A DNA stretch of 64,000 nt from Flavobacteriales bacterium (GTDB lineage: Bacteria; Bacteroidota; Bacteroidia; Flavobacteriales_D; Sanyastnellaceae). Positions 1 to 11,500 of the stretch are shown here, in pieces. Location of the stretch: contig JAIXWP010000144.1 of the NCBI GenBank assembly GCA_027491215.1, positions 1-64,000 on the forward strand, read 5' to 3'. Within the stretch, counting starts at the first letter, position 1, and each line of letters opens with the position of its first letter. The notes below the pieces were generated by a model. That model made no database searches and was not told the origin of the DNA. It was given only the letters and a program-made list of their open reading frames with translations. The position numbers and the translations under genes were made by a program.

Positions 1-576
1 AGTGCATTACGATATCAGCCCCCATGTCTAGTGGGTTTTGTAAATATGGTGATGCGAAGGTGTTGTCTACCATTGTAATCAACGAATGCTTTTTGCCAAT
101 GGCAACGAGCTTCTCAATATCGATGATTTTCATCATCGGATTGGTTGGCGTTTCCAACCAAAGCATTCTTGTTTTGTTATTTACAGTCTTTTCTACGAGT
201 TCTAAATCATGCATGTCGATGAAGTGAAACACGATGCCATAGTGCGCGAAGACCTTGGTGAACATGCGGTAAGTACCGCCATAAAGGTCGTCTGTCGCAA
301 TTACTTCATCACCAGGGCGAAGGATTTTTACAATTGCGTCTGCAGCACCCATTCCGCTTGAGAAACAGAGTCCATGAGCAGCATTTTCAAGGGCGGCGAG
401 GCATTTTTCTAGTGCAACGCGAGTAGGGTTTTTTCCTCTAGCGTATGCGTAGCCTTTATGTTGACCTGGAGCTTCTTGAACGTATGTTGAAGTTTGATAG
501 ATAGGTGTCATGATGGCACCTGTGGTAGGGTCTGGCTCTTGGCCAGCGTGAATTGCTTTTGTACCGAATTTCATTG
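1..576 (-). CDS. Trans-sulfuration PLP-dependent enzyme (cystathionine gamma-synthase/beta-lyase family), 3' end truncated by window edge
   Basis: Reverse-strand translation MKFGTKAIHAGQEPDPTTGAIMTPIYQTSTYVQEAPGQHKGYAYARGKNPTRVALEKCLAALE...FSSGMGAADAI, a typical Cys/Met-metabolism PLP enzyme N-terminus; runs off the left edge. Confidence 0.9.
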
Positions 577-1221
577 TTGTAATGTCTTACTCTTCTCTTC
601 GTTTCGATGTTTGATATATGTCCTAACGACAATTATAGATGTGCTCATAATGAATGCGAGCACGATGTATTCTACATAATCTTTAATCCAAGGAAACTGA
701 TTTCCCAAGAAATATCCTATTAAGCTCAATGATGTCACCCATAATGCTCCCCCAATTAAATTGTAAAGCATAAAGTTTTTGAAATCCACTTTGATTACAC
801 CAGCAAGTATTGGTGCGAAAGTTCTGATAATTGGAAGGAAGCGTCCCAGGATAAGTGTTTTGCCGCCATGTTTTTCGTAGAATGATCTAGTGACATCCAC
901 ATATTTTTTCTTGAAAAAAATGGATTCATTTCGATCAAAAACTTTCGGTCCGGTTTTCATTCCAAACCAATATCCGAATAGGCTACCTGCCACTGCTGCA
1001 AGGAACATGGAGGAAGTTAGAGTAGTGATATCCACGTCTAGAAGCTCCGGCTGAGTGGAACAAATAAGTCCAGATAAAAAAATCAGCGAGTCTCCTGGCA
1101 AGAAGAAGCCGATAAGAATACCGTTTTCTGCGAAAACGATGATTAGAAGAAGCGCCAATCCGCCATAGTGAATGATGGTTTCAGGATTGGAAAGGCCTTT
1201 GATTATTTCCCATGCGTCCAT
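571..1221 (-). CDS. DedA/SNARE-associated family membrane protein (ORF extends to 1317; likely start is the internal Met at 1221)
   Basis: FAENGILIGFFLPGDSLIFLSGL, GRFLPIIRTFAPILAGV motifs of the DedA family; the N-terminal 32 aa of the ORF overlap the upstream gene. Confidence 0.85.
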   Translation of the reverse strand: MDAWEIIKGLSNPETIIHYGGLALLLIIVFAENGILIGFFLPGDSLIFLSGLICSTQPELLDVDITTLTSSMFLAAVAGSLFGYWFGMKTGPKVFDRNESIFFKKKYVDVTRSFYEKHGGKTLILGRFLPIIRTFAPILAGVIKVDFKNFMLYNLIGGALWVTSLSLIGYFLGNQFPWIKDYVEYIVLAFIMSTSIIVVRTYIKHRNEEKSKTLQQ

Positions 1222-1277
1222 TGACGCGCAAGGTAGAAAGAAATGTGTGACAGCGAAAAAGTTTTGAGTGACTTTAC

Positions 1278-2294
1278 TCAGGCCCAGACCTTTGTTCCTT
1301 CTGAACAGTTGGAGCAAATTTCAATAGACGAACGGTCTCTAAATACTTGTTTTCTAAATTGTTGGTATTCGTTGTTTTGCCAGATCTCTTTGAAAGATTG
1401 TTGTTGTAAATCTCCCATTTGATGTTTTGCATCTTTATCAAAACAGCACGGCACCACTTTTCCGTCCCAAGTAATAACCGCCCCAGACCACATGCGAAGA
1501 CACTCGTCCTTCATTTTGTTTTTCAGGACAAATAGGCCATCTGCTCTTTTCTTGTAACGACTATATTTTTCGTTGGTTGGAATGAGGGGGTGGTTTTCAC
1601 GAGGGTCATAAACTTGGGCCGTTTTGAATCGAAGTTCATCGACTCCAAGGTCAATGGCAATTTGTTTTATCGTGTCAATTTCATGTTCATTCGGCTTTAC
1701 CACTAAGAATTGGAAAATGATATGGGGGGTAGAAGAGTCTAGTTCTTTTTTCCAGTGAATTAAGTTTTTGGTGCCTTCAATTACTTTGTCAAGTGAGCCA
1801 TGCACGCGGTATTGCTCATAGGTTTCTTGAGTAGCGCCGTCAATCGAAATAATTATTCGATCTAGTCCAGACTCGACAGTTTTTTTTGCGAGTTCAGAAT
1901 TTAAAAAGTGAGCGTTTGTGCTCGTGCTTGTGTAAATTTTTTTCTCGTGCGCACTGCGAATGAATTGAATAATCTGTGGGTGAATAAAAGGTTCTCCTTG
2001 AAAGTAAAAGTTGATGTACACCAAATGCGACTTCATTTCAGCAAGCCATTTTTCAAAATGATTTTCTTTGAGATTTCCGGTAGCTCGGGTGAATTGTTTT
2101 AGACCGCTGGGGCATTCAGGACATCCGAGATTACAGGCTGTAGTCGGCTCGATGCTTAGGCTTACAGGACGGCCCCATGGAGCGATAATTCCAAACCATT
2201 TTGCGATGTAATAACTGATACCAATCAATGTGGCATTCCAAAATCGGAGTGGCGTCCACTTCGATAAAAGATTGATAGCATCCGTTCGCTTCAT
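1278..2294 (-). CDS. Radical SAM/SPASM domain protein
   Basis: CNLGCPECP (CxxxCxxC) motif, SPASM-like C-terminal cysteines (CLRMW...VPCC...CSNCSEG). Confidence 0.9.
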   Translation of the reverse strand: MKRTDAINLLSKWTPLRFWNATLIGISYYIAKWFGIIAPWGRPVSLSIEPTTACNLGCPECPSGLKQFTRATGNLKENHFEKWLAEMKSHLVYINFYFQGEPFIHPQIIQFIRSAHEKKIYTSTSTNAHFLNSELAKKTVESGLDRIIISIDGATQETYEQYRVHGSLDKVIEGTKNLIHWKKELDSSTPHIIFQFLVVKPNEHEIDTIKQIAIDLGVDELRFKTAQVYDPRENHPLIPTNEKYSRYKKRADGLFVLKNKMKDECLRMWSGAVITWDGKVVPCCFDKDAKHQMGDLQQQSFKEIWQNNEYQQFRKQVFRDRSSIEICSNCSEGTKVWA

Positions 2295-2377
2295 GAATGT
2301 AAAAAAGCAAATGTAATGTTGTGTAGTAGAATTTGCTTGATATTCGTATTACAAAGGAACGACAACCTTAGCCTACT

Positions 2378-4795
2378 ATGAAATACTTCTACTTGACACT
2401 CATTTCAATATTTGTATCACTATCGGGTCATTCTCAAATCAGAGGGAAGATGGTGGATGCCAACAATGGAGAATCATTGGCTTTCGTTGCAATTTATGAA
2501 GAAGGCACGTCAGCTGGGGTTTACAGCGACATCGATGGAAATTTCACGATCAATTCTTTAAAGTTAGGGTCTGTGGTTATATTCAAGTTTATTGGTTATA
2601 AGCCTATGCGTCTGTCTTATCAAGGCGAGAATCCTTGGTTGGTGAAAATGACACCAGAATATGGAACTATGAAAGAGATAGTGATCCGCCCTGGGGAAAA
2701 TCCTGCCGAGCGAATTATTAAACGTGCCATTGAAAATAAAGAGAATAATGACCCTGAGAAGAAGTATGCCTTTACTTACGATAGCTACAATAAATTATTC
2801 TTCGACTTATTGTCGGATACAGCCACACTTACTCCTGACCTCGCGAAGGACACCGCCTTTCAAAAGGATTTGAAGGATTTATCTACCTTCCATTTATTTT
2901 TAGTAGAAACAGTTAGTCAGCGCAAGTTTTTGCCACCAAACAATTCAGAAGAAACCATCATCGCAAATCGAGTGAGTGGTTTGAAAACTGCGGATTTTGC
3001 ATTGTTGGGAACACAATTACAGTCATTTAGTTTTTATGGTGAGTATGTGGAAATCCTTGCAGCTAAATATTTGAGTCCACTTTCAAAGGGTTCTACGAAT
3101 AAATATTTATTCATCATCGAGGATACAAATTATGTCAATCAGGACACTGTCTTCACGATTTCATTTCGACCTCGAAAGGGGAAGAATTTTACAGGAATGG
3201 AAGGGCAATTATTTATCAATACGGATGGGTATGCCTTACAGAATGTACTTGCGAAGCCGTCCGAACCAGGGCAGGGTTTGAACATTCGTATTCAACAACG
3301 GTATGAAAAAATTGACAACAAGGCTTGGTTTCCTGTTCAGTTGAATTCAGATCTAGAGTTGCCGATGCTTCAAATACCAGGTATGAAAGCTGGAGGAGAG
3401 GGAAGGTCATATATGCAGAACATTGTGCTAAATCCACCTTTAAGGGCGCGCGAGTTTACACCAGTGACCTTGCAGATGGATAAGGATGCTTACAACAAGC
3501 CTGATTCAATCTGGGCAAAGTTTAGAACTGTTGATTTGGATTCACTTGATTTGAAAACATATCATGTCATAGACAGTTTAGGCGATGCAGAAAAGTTGGA
3601 TGAGAAATTAAAAATTTACAAATCCCTTTTATTGGGGAAAATCCCATTGGGAATCATTGATATTGACCTTGATCGAATAATACGCTTCAACAGTTATGAG
3701 GGTTTTCGTGTAGGCGCAGGGATTCATACTAGCGAGCGCTTGTCTCCTTATTACTCTATTGGAGGCTATGGAGCTTATGGATTTAAAGACAAAGCCTGGA
3801 AATATGGAGCAGACGCTAAAGTTAATCTTTATAGAAAAAGAGAGGCTTGGATAAAAGCACTGTGGGAAGTAGATGTACGAGAGACTGCGGGAAATCAATT
3901 TGTCAAGCCAGGCGTTGGTAGTTTAATTACATCGGATTACTATCCACTCTTTATTTCAAGAATGGATCAGTATCAAAAAATTGAAGGGCAGATTAATGGT
4001 AGAGTTTGGAGAAATTTTTCTTTGAATGCTTTTGGAAATGTTCAGTTGGTCAAGCCATTTCAAGGCATTAGTTATAATTCTACTGTTGATGCAAATAGCA
4101 CGCAGGTTACGGTCAATACCACTGATTTTTCATTAACAGAATTGGGAGGGACATTGCGCTGGGCTCCTGGTGAAAAGCTCGCTCGCGTAGGGGAGAGAGA
4201 GATTAGATTATTTGGAAGACTTCCTGTTTTTTGGATCAAGTACACGAAAGGGTTGAGCGGTGTTATGGAGGGGGAGTATTCCTATGATCGTATTGACGCA
4301 ATGATTGAAAAGAAATTTTTGATTAAAAATTTAGGTGAGCTTTCTACCAAATTAATTGGAGGAAGAGTGAATGCCAATCTTCCTTTGAGTTTACTGTATA
4401 ATGCTCGTGGTAGCAATACGAATAAATTTAATATCGTAACACCAGAAGGATTTGAGACGATGTTTACAAATGAATTTCAGTATAGCGAGTTTGTAGCATT
4501 TCACTTGCGACACAACTTTGGTCATCTCTTATTTAAGCGTCCGAAATTTAGGCCACAGCTTATATTAGTGCATAGCATGTTGGTGTCTTCAAAAAACAAA
4601 AATGCACTGCAATACTCTGTTCCAATTAAGTCAGCTGAAAGAGGCTTTTATGAAAGTGGCTTGCAAATCGATCGACTCTTAGTGTCAGGATTTAGTGCAC
4701 TAGGTGTCGGAGCGTTCTATCGCTATGGTGATTATGCTTTTGAAAAAACTTCGGATAATATAGCAGTGAAAGTTTCTGCTTCCTTCGCTTTTTAG
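2378..4795 (+). CDS. DUF5686 family protein with N-terminal carboxypeptidase-regulatory-like domain
   Basis: Signal peptide; IRGKMVDANNGESLAFVAIYEEGTSAGVYSDIDGNFTI N-terminal domain; long C-terminal beta-barrel-like region typical of Bacteroidota DUF5686. Confidence 0.8.
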   Translation: MKYFYLTLISIFVSLSGHSQIRGKMVDANNGESLAFVAIYEEGTSAGVYSDIDGNFTINSLKLGSVVIFKFIGYKPMRLSYQGENPWLVKMTPEYGTMKEIVIRPGENPAERIIKRAIENKENNDPEKKYAFTYDSYNKLFFDLLSDTATLTPDLAKDTAFQKDLKDLSTFHLFLVETVSQRKFLPPNNSEETIIANRVSGLKTADFALLGTQLQSFSFYGEYVEILAAKYLSPLSKGSTNKYLFIIEDTNYVNQDTVFTISFRPRKGKNFTGMEGQLFINTDGYALQNVLAKPSEPGQGLNIRIQQRYEKIDNKAWFPVQLNSDLELPMLQIPGMKAGGEGRSYMQNIVLNPPLRAREFTPVTLQMDKDAYNKPDSIWAKFRTVDLDSLDLKTYHVIDSLGDAEKLDEKLKIYKSLLLGKIPLGIIDIDLDRIIRFNSYEGFRVGAGIHTSERLSPYYSIGGYGAYGFKDKAWKYGADAKVNLYRKREAWIKALWEVDVRETAGNQFVKPGVGSLITSDYYPLFISRMDQYQKIEGQINGRVWRNFSLNAFGNVQLVKPFQGISYNSTVDANSTQVTVNTTDFSLTELGGTLRWAPGEKLARVGEREIRLFGRLPVFWIKYTKGLSGVMEGEYSYDRIDAMIEKKFLIKNLGELSTKLIGGRVNANLPLSLLYNARGSNTNKFNIVTPEGFETMFTNEFQYSEFVAFHLRHNFGHLLFKRPKFRPQLILVHSMLVSSKNKNALQYSVPIKSAERGFYESGLQIDRLLVSGFSALGVGAFYRYGDYAFEKTSDNIAVKVSASFAF

Positions 4796-5262
4796 TGTTC
4801 TTCCTCTTCTTCTGCAGGAACTTCGATTCCTAGTTCTGGGTGACGAATTGCTCCGCCGCTTTCTCCTGCTTTTTTAGCTAGGACGCTGCAAACGATTCCT
4901 CCAACAAGGATTAAATATGTCAAGTAATTTCCAATTACAGATTTTCTGTAAAGTAAAAAAAGTGTTACTAGGCTTAGAATTCCGACTATGACCATTCCTT
5001 GAAAGAAAGGTTCTGACGCGTGTTCGTGAAATTCAAGAGCGTCATGAGAGAATCCTGTTGTGTCATCTGCTGCGTGCTCTGCACGCTCGCCAGTAATGTG
5101 TGCAATGAATGCTGCGATTCCGCTAAAAAACATGGTGAAGAGACCTACTACTTGCACAGTTTTATTTCGTAGAATTATACCAGCAAGTAAAATTAGTGTG
5201 GCAAGAATCACCCCTACTATTGGGAAGTGATTCACAAGCAAGTGGATGTGGAATTCGTTCAT
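4792..5262 (-). CDS. Small integral membrane protein (DUF2231-like)
   Basis: Multiple TM helices, MNEFHIHLLVNHFPIVGVI N-terminus. Confidence 0.6.
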   Translation of the reverse strand: MNEFHIHLLVNHFPIVGVILATLILLAGIILRNKTVQVVGLFTMFFSGIAAFIAHITGERAEHAADDTTGFSHDALEFHEHASEPFFQGMVIVGILSLVTLFLLYRKSVIGNYLTYLILVGGIVCSVLAKKAGESGGAIRHPELGIEVPAEEEEEH

Positions 5263-5295
5263 GATGAATTATGATTTATAAACGAATGTAGGTAA

Positions 5296-5445
5296 TTATA
5301 AGTACCCTTTTACTTGCGCTTGTTTCTCGCAGTTTTCTTTAGCTAAAAATCCGAAAGTGCTTTGGTCGATGATGGTTCCCTGCCCATCCACAAACTGCCA
5401 ATGCCAGAAGCCATTGTCATCACAAAAGAAACGTAAGTTCGACAT
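5296..5445 (-). CDS. 49-aa small protein, possible DUF1508/YegP-like fragment
   Basis: Not in supplied ORF track; reverse translation MSNLRFFCDDNGFWHWQFVDGQGTIIDQSTFGFLAKENCEKQAQVKGYL* with DUF1508-like pattern (W.W.....G..I..S..GF..K..C). Confidence 0.55.
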   Translation of the reverse strand: MSNLRFFCDDNGFWHWQFVDGQGTIIDQSTFGFLAKENCEKQAQVKGYL

Positions 5446-5490
5446 ACAATAAATCAATTAGTAACAGAAATAAGTAGGCCGAAGGTAAAT

Positions 5491-5520
5491 AAAAAACCCC
5501 TTCCAACGGAAGGGGTTTTT
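5491..5520 (-). terminator. Intrinsic terminator downstream of the adhesin gene (bidirectional sequence)
   Basis: AAAAAACCCCTTCCAACGGAAGGGGTTTTT hairpin with A/T tracts on both sides. Confidence 0.8.
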
Positions 5521-5554
5521 AGTATTCAAACTAATTGTTTATTTGAAACAATGC

Positions 5555-8500
5555 TTATTTGCTGATTACCAACTTTCCTTGTTCAATGTGGTTACCACTT
5601 GTTACACGGAAAGTATAAATACCAGTTGCAAATGTTCTTACATCAACTGAAATTTTGTACTCAGTATTTTCTTCAACAATACTGCTAAACACTGAAGCAA
5701 CTTTTGCACCTGTGATATCAAATATCTCAAGGGTTGTTCTGTTGCTTTCAGAAGACACCAATGTAAATGTTGCATTGTTTTCTGCTGGGTTTGGATATAC
5801 CGAAACAACAACAGTGTTATCTTCTTTTACAGTCTCAGCAGGTGTTTCAGGTGAAAGCACTTCTTCTTCATCCACTGATAAATCAGAGAATGAAATCATT
5901 TGCTCACATACTGTTTGGTTACCTGAGCAATCAGTAGCTGTCCAACGACGCATTGCGTAGTAATCTGGGCAGCAATCCAATTCGAATGCAAAGTCACCAG
6001 CACCAGAAACACTTCCTTGTTGGTTTCCGAATGGAGTTTCATTTACAAGGAACAATCCACTGTAAGTAAACCATCCACCAAATCCATTATCTGCTGCATT
6101 GTAGTTATTAGCACCGTCACCCAATTGGAATCCGAAGTACTTGTTAGATGGAGCATGACCTAGGTTCAATGTGCTACCTTCATAGTCACCGAATCCTGTA
6201 AGTTCCGCACCTTCTCCGTTTACAAGGATGAAGTACAACCACTCTTCGTGATTAACACCAGTAGCGCCACAATCAGCTTTGAAGCTAGTTGGGAAGCTCT
6301 GTGAACTCCATTCATTCCAATCCATTTGGTTATTGAACCATACATCAACATTCCAACCATTAGCGTTATTCATTGCGTTATTCATAACAGCAGTCACGTG
6401 AACTGTTCCATCAGGATATCTCACGAGATTTCCTTCAGTCACTGCATAGTAACGGTGTTGTGTTGGCATTCCGAATAGAGCCATCGCCCAGTCGTAAGCA
6501 TAGTTACATGGGTTGTTAGCTGGTCTTACTGGAGTCAATAATCTGCAGTCAGAGATTGAACCTTCTGCAGGAATGTTTCCGTAAAGTGTTTGAGAGTATG
6601 TAACAGTTACGTCATTGTCACAGTTGTCTGTAGCTACAAGAACTGCAGGCTCAGGTAATGAAGCTGTGCAATCAATTACTAAGTTTTCTGGACATGATTC
6701 AAATGTTGGGTTTGTTTCGTCAAGCACAGTGATATAGTAACCTGTTTCAGACATATTGCCACAGTTATCAGTAGCAGTGTAGTGTACATAAAGGATCTGA
6801 TTTCCGCAGTCATCGGAACCAGTTACTTCTTCAATTTCTGTTGAAACGAATACATCGCTGCAAACATCTGTTGCAGCAACTTCTACTGCTGCTGGTATTT
6901 CAGAAGCACATTCAACTAGAACATCTGTAAGTTCTGTTTCGAATGTTGGAGCAACGTTGTCATAAACGAAGATGGTAGCGCTAGCATTCGTTGTGTTTCC
7001 ACAAGCGTCTGTTGCAGTCCAAGTTCTAGTGTGAAGTTCACCACAAAGTGATTCAGAACCACAAGAGAAATTGCCATTGTCTTCATCACCTTCGTGATAG
7101 TTTAGATTGATTACTTCCATTGCAGAGGCAAGAGCAGTAAGGCTAAATGCACTGCTGCATCCACCAAGCGCAAGATTAGCTTGATTAACCACTTGTGAAA
7201 TAGTCATTCCTTCAAATGCACCACTGTTAAACACAAGTGATCCAAGTGATCCTTCTGAGTCTCCAAAGTCAGCATCGTAAGCATCAAAGCCAATAGAAAG
7301 ACTAGCCGCAACGAGTTGCGAAGCCAATTGGTTCTGAACACCAGTAGGATTAGTAGAAGCTTCAGAAATCACTGAAGATGGTCCACCAGCTGGCAAGAAG
7401 TTTTCAATTGCTTGAGCGTTTGTAAATGTATAAGTGTTATCTCCACATCCTACAGTTAAACCGTTCGGGAAAGCATCAGCAAAATTCTCATCGCGATAGT
7501 TTGCAGCAGTTCCGTTTGGAGCACCCCATCCACCTTGAGAGAATGTAGTGAATTGACCGCAATCATCATTTGTTCCTTCTTGTGTGAATGGAACTACTGT
7601 GTCCAAGAATGTAATTGTTGCACCGCTGCAAGCATCAGTTGCCGTAGCAGATTCGAATCCATTAAATTCTAAGCAGCTAACTGTTGCATTTTCTGGAACG
7701 AATGTGAAGTCTGGACCAGCATTATCAAATACTGTAATTGTCTGCACATAGTTTACAAAGTTGCCACAGTCATCAGTTGCAGTATATGTGCGCTCGATAA
7801 CGTAGTTACCTGGACAGTTACCTGGGATGATAACGTTATTAGCATCAACAGTTACTTCATTATCACAAACGTCACCTGCAGAAGCTTGATCGAAAATGAT
7901 CTCTTCAGCATCTTCACAAGACACTGAATAGCTCATTGGAGTTTCAGTGAAGTATGGGTTGGTAGTGTCAACGATAGTGATGATACGAGATACTGTTGTT
8001 GTGTTTCCACAGTTGTCAGTAGCTGACCATGATTGAGAAATAAGATCCGCACAAAGTTCATCATCGAAACCGATGTTAGAATTAGCGCTGAACGATAAGT
8101 CTTCATCACAATTGTCGCTGAATTCTGGAATGAATGCAGGATAGTCATCTCCACATTCTACAGTTATATTTTCAGGTTGCACAGCAATCGTTGGGAACGT
8201 TGAGTCAATCAAGTTGATTGTTTGTGTAAACATAGACTCGTTACCGCAGATGTCAGACACTACATAAGTTCTAATGATTGTGCCATTGCATGAACCAGTA
8301 ACTACTACATCGCTAAATGAAGATTCAGTTTCGTTGCAGTTGTCTGTGAAAGTGATATAGTAATCTTCTAGTTGATCACACTCCACTGTAATAACAGCAT
8401 CACCTTCGATAGATGGTGCAGTAGTATCTACAATTTGGATATACTGAGTGAAGTTAGAAGAGTTGCCGCAAGCATCAGTAGCTGTCCATACAACTGAGTA

Positions 8501-11500
8501 ACCAGTTGCGCAGCCATCTACCCATGAGTTACCTTGTTCAGATGAATAGGTAATTTCAGAGCAAAGATCAGTTGCTACAGGCTGTGGTAATTCATACGGA
8601 GTGTTACATTCAAATGTGAAGTAAGACTGATTCGAATCACCAAAAGTTGGAGCGTTAGTATCAATCACAGTGATGTATTGAACGTGTTGAACATCGTTGC
8701 CGCAGTTATCTACAGCTGTCCAAGTTCTTACAATAGTGTAGCTCGCATCACAGTTGCCTTCAATGATTTCATCATTGAAAGTTGCAATTACTTCTCCAGC
8801 ACAAATATCATAAGCTGAAACGTAAGCCGTAGGAATCAGAGTTCCACACTGAATTGTAGTGTTTTCAGGAAGCTCATTGAATGTTGGAGCAGTTGTGTCG
8901 TTGATAGTAATTACACGAACTATCTCTAGTGTATTGTTACAATGATCTGTTGCTGTCCAAGTTTGAGTGATTGTTTCAGTGCAACCGTTATTACTAAATT
9001 CACTTTCTTGGTAGAAAGTAGTTTCTAGCGTTTCATCGCAATTGTCAGAGAAAGCAGGATCAAACGATGGAATCATTTGACCGCACTCAAGTGTAAGGTT
9101 AGCAACTTCATTGTTCGCTACTGGAAGCGTATTGTCAATCAAGTTGAGGATCTGAGTAAACTGTGAAGTGTTTCCACAAATATCAGTAGCAGTATAAATA
9201 CGGATGATACGGCCAGCGCATGATCCAGAAACAAGATCATCATTGATTGAAACATCAAACATATTACAGTTGTCAGAAACTGTAGCGTAAGATTCTTCAA
9301 GGTTGTCGCATGGAATTGAAAGCTCTAATTCACCTACAATAGATGGAGCAGTAGTATCAACAACTTGGATATATTGACTGAAGTTAGCGTAATTTCCACA
9401 AGCATCTGTTGCAGTCCAAATACGCACGAAACCTGAAGTACAACCTTCTGACCATTGCTGAACATCTTCGTGTGTTAATGTAATGTCGCTACAAGCGTCA
9501 GCAGCAAATGGAGTAATCACTGGGATCACAACATCACACTCGTATAGGAATTGCACTTGATTGTTTTCAGAGAAAACTGGTGCAGTGACATCTTGAATAG
9601 TATAAGTGATTGAAGCTTCACTCACGTTTCCACACATGTCATTTGCAGTCCATGTATATACGATTTGGTAGTTATTCGCGCAGTTACCAGCAATTGTATC
9701 AATGTTCAATTCAAGTGATGGGAATTCTACACAGTTGTCAGAAACCAATGCGCTAGCAGGAGCAGTGAAAGGCTCGTCACAGTTATATGTAGCATCTTCA
9801 CCTTGAAGTGTGATAACTGGAGCAGTAGTATCTACTACAGTGATTGTAGTGGTTGCTTCACTTACGTTATCGCAATAGTCCATTGCTTCCCAATGCCAAA
9901 CTATTTGGTAAGTGCAAGCATCGATAGTGATGATTTCTTGAGAAGCCTCAATAATAGTTACATCATATCCACAAGCATCATAAATTTCAATGGATGGAAT
10001 TTGTGTTGGAGCAACATCACATTCTACAGTAGCGTCAGCTGGATTTGAAATCACTGGACCCACGTTGTCTTGTATGCTGATAAACTGTGTTACTGTTGCC
10101 GTGTTTCCACAAGCATCAGTTGCAGTATAAATTCTCTGAAGAACACCAAGACATCCACCTGAATTCAATGTTTCAGTGAAAGTTACTGTTACATCGCTAC
10201 AAGCGTCAGTAGCAGTTGGAAGTGGAAGATTAGCCACTTGATCACAAGCTACATGAATGTACGGTTGAACCGGAGCAAATGAAGGAGCAGTTGTGTCAAT
10301 TGCAGTTAATACTTGAACGAATTCAGAAGTATTTCCACAAAGGTCTGTAACTGTCCAAGTTCTATGAACTTCATATCCACATGCTAAATCTACGATTACA
10401 TCTTCTCTTGTAAAGTTTACTTCGTTGCAAACATCAGAGAAGATTGGGTCAACAGATGTAGGAACATCTGTACCGCACGCAAAAGTTACATTCGCTGGAA
10501 CGTTTTCAGCAGTTGGAGCGATGTTGTCCACGACATGAATTTCTTGCGCACAAGTGCCAATGTTACCACACTCATCTATCGAAGCATAAGTACGAGTAAT
10601 AGTGTATTCGCAAGAGTTTCCGTTGAATTCGTCACCATCCCATATAACAGACGAAGCTGAACATCCTTCACTCAAAAGCACGGCAGAAGCGTCATTCGGT
10701 GCAGGCACGATATCTAAGCAAGTCAATTCAAGATCTGCTGGACATTCTACTACTGGTGGTATTTCACATTCACGACCTTCAATTGGAAGTGCGTTACTCA
10801 ATTCAAAGCAACCTAGTTCCGCAACCGCAGAAATATCCGAGATGTTATTGCCTACAGCAATGCCTGTTACCTCACCCGAATAGGAAAGACCATATATGTT
10901 GAATGAAGCTACACCGTAGCTATTCAAATCGAATAGTCCGGTAGTGTTTTTCTGAAGAATGTTGCCAGAAAGATCTGTCAAAAGAAATTCGTAAAAATCA
11001 CTAGTTGAAACAGCGTTGGTTACAACTTGGAATACGTCAGAAAGCAAATCTTGAGTGCAGTAGTAATTTCCTACGTTAGGATTAGCGAAAGAAACTGTTC
11101 CAGCTTGACAAAGGAAAATAGAAAAGCTGCTTCCTTTGATGAATACGCCAGAGTCAAGGCTACTGTCTGAAATGTCTGCGATAGCAAATTCAAATGAGTA
11201 TGACTGTCCTGGTACAACAGCTATCTGTGCTGTTAGTGTTACAGTAAATCCGTCATAACCAATTGTGAGACCTGTACTATTGTTAATATAGTGCGCGCTA
11301 TTATTTAGAGCGATGCAATTGTCATTATCACCGAATTGTCCCGAGTTACCATTGTTAATTGAATTGACAGAAACCGGTAAAGTTGTATTCGGTACAAGCG
11401 CAAGATTCGTGTTATTATAATTTCCGCCTAGGGGGTTAGGGCCGCTTACAAAGAATGCGAAGATGTCATTGAATTGTGAACATACATATTCATTGTATTC

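Noticed and set aside
8000-10500. Possible CRISPR-like periodicity
   Set aside because: The periodic similarity is degenerate, about 230-250 bp, in frame and explained by protein domain repeats.
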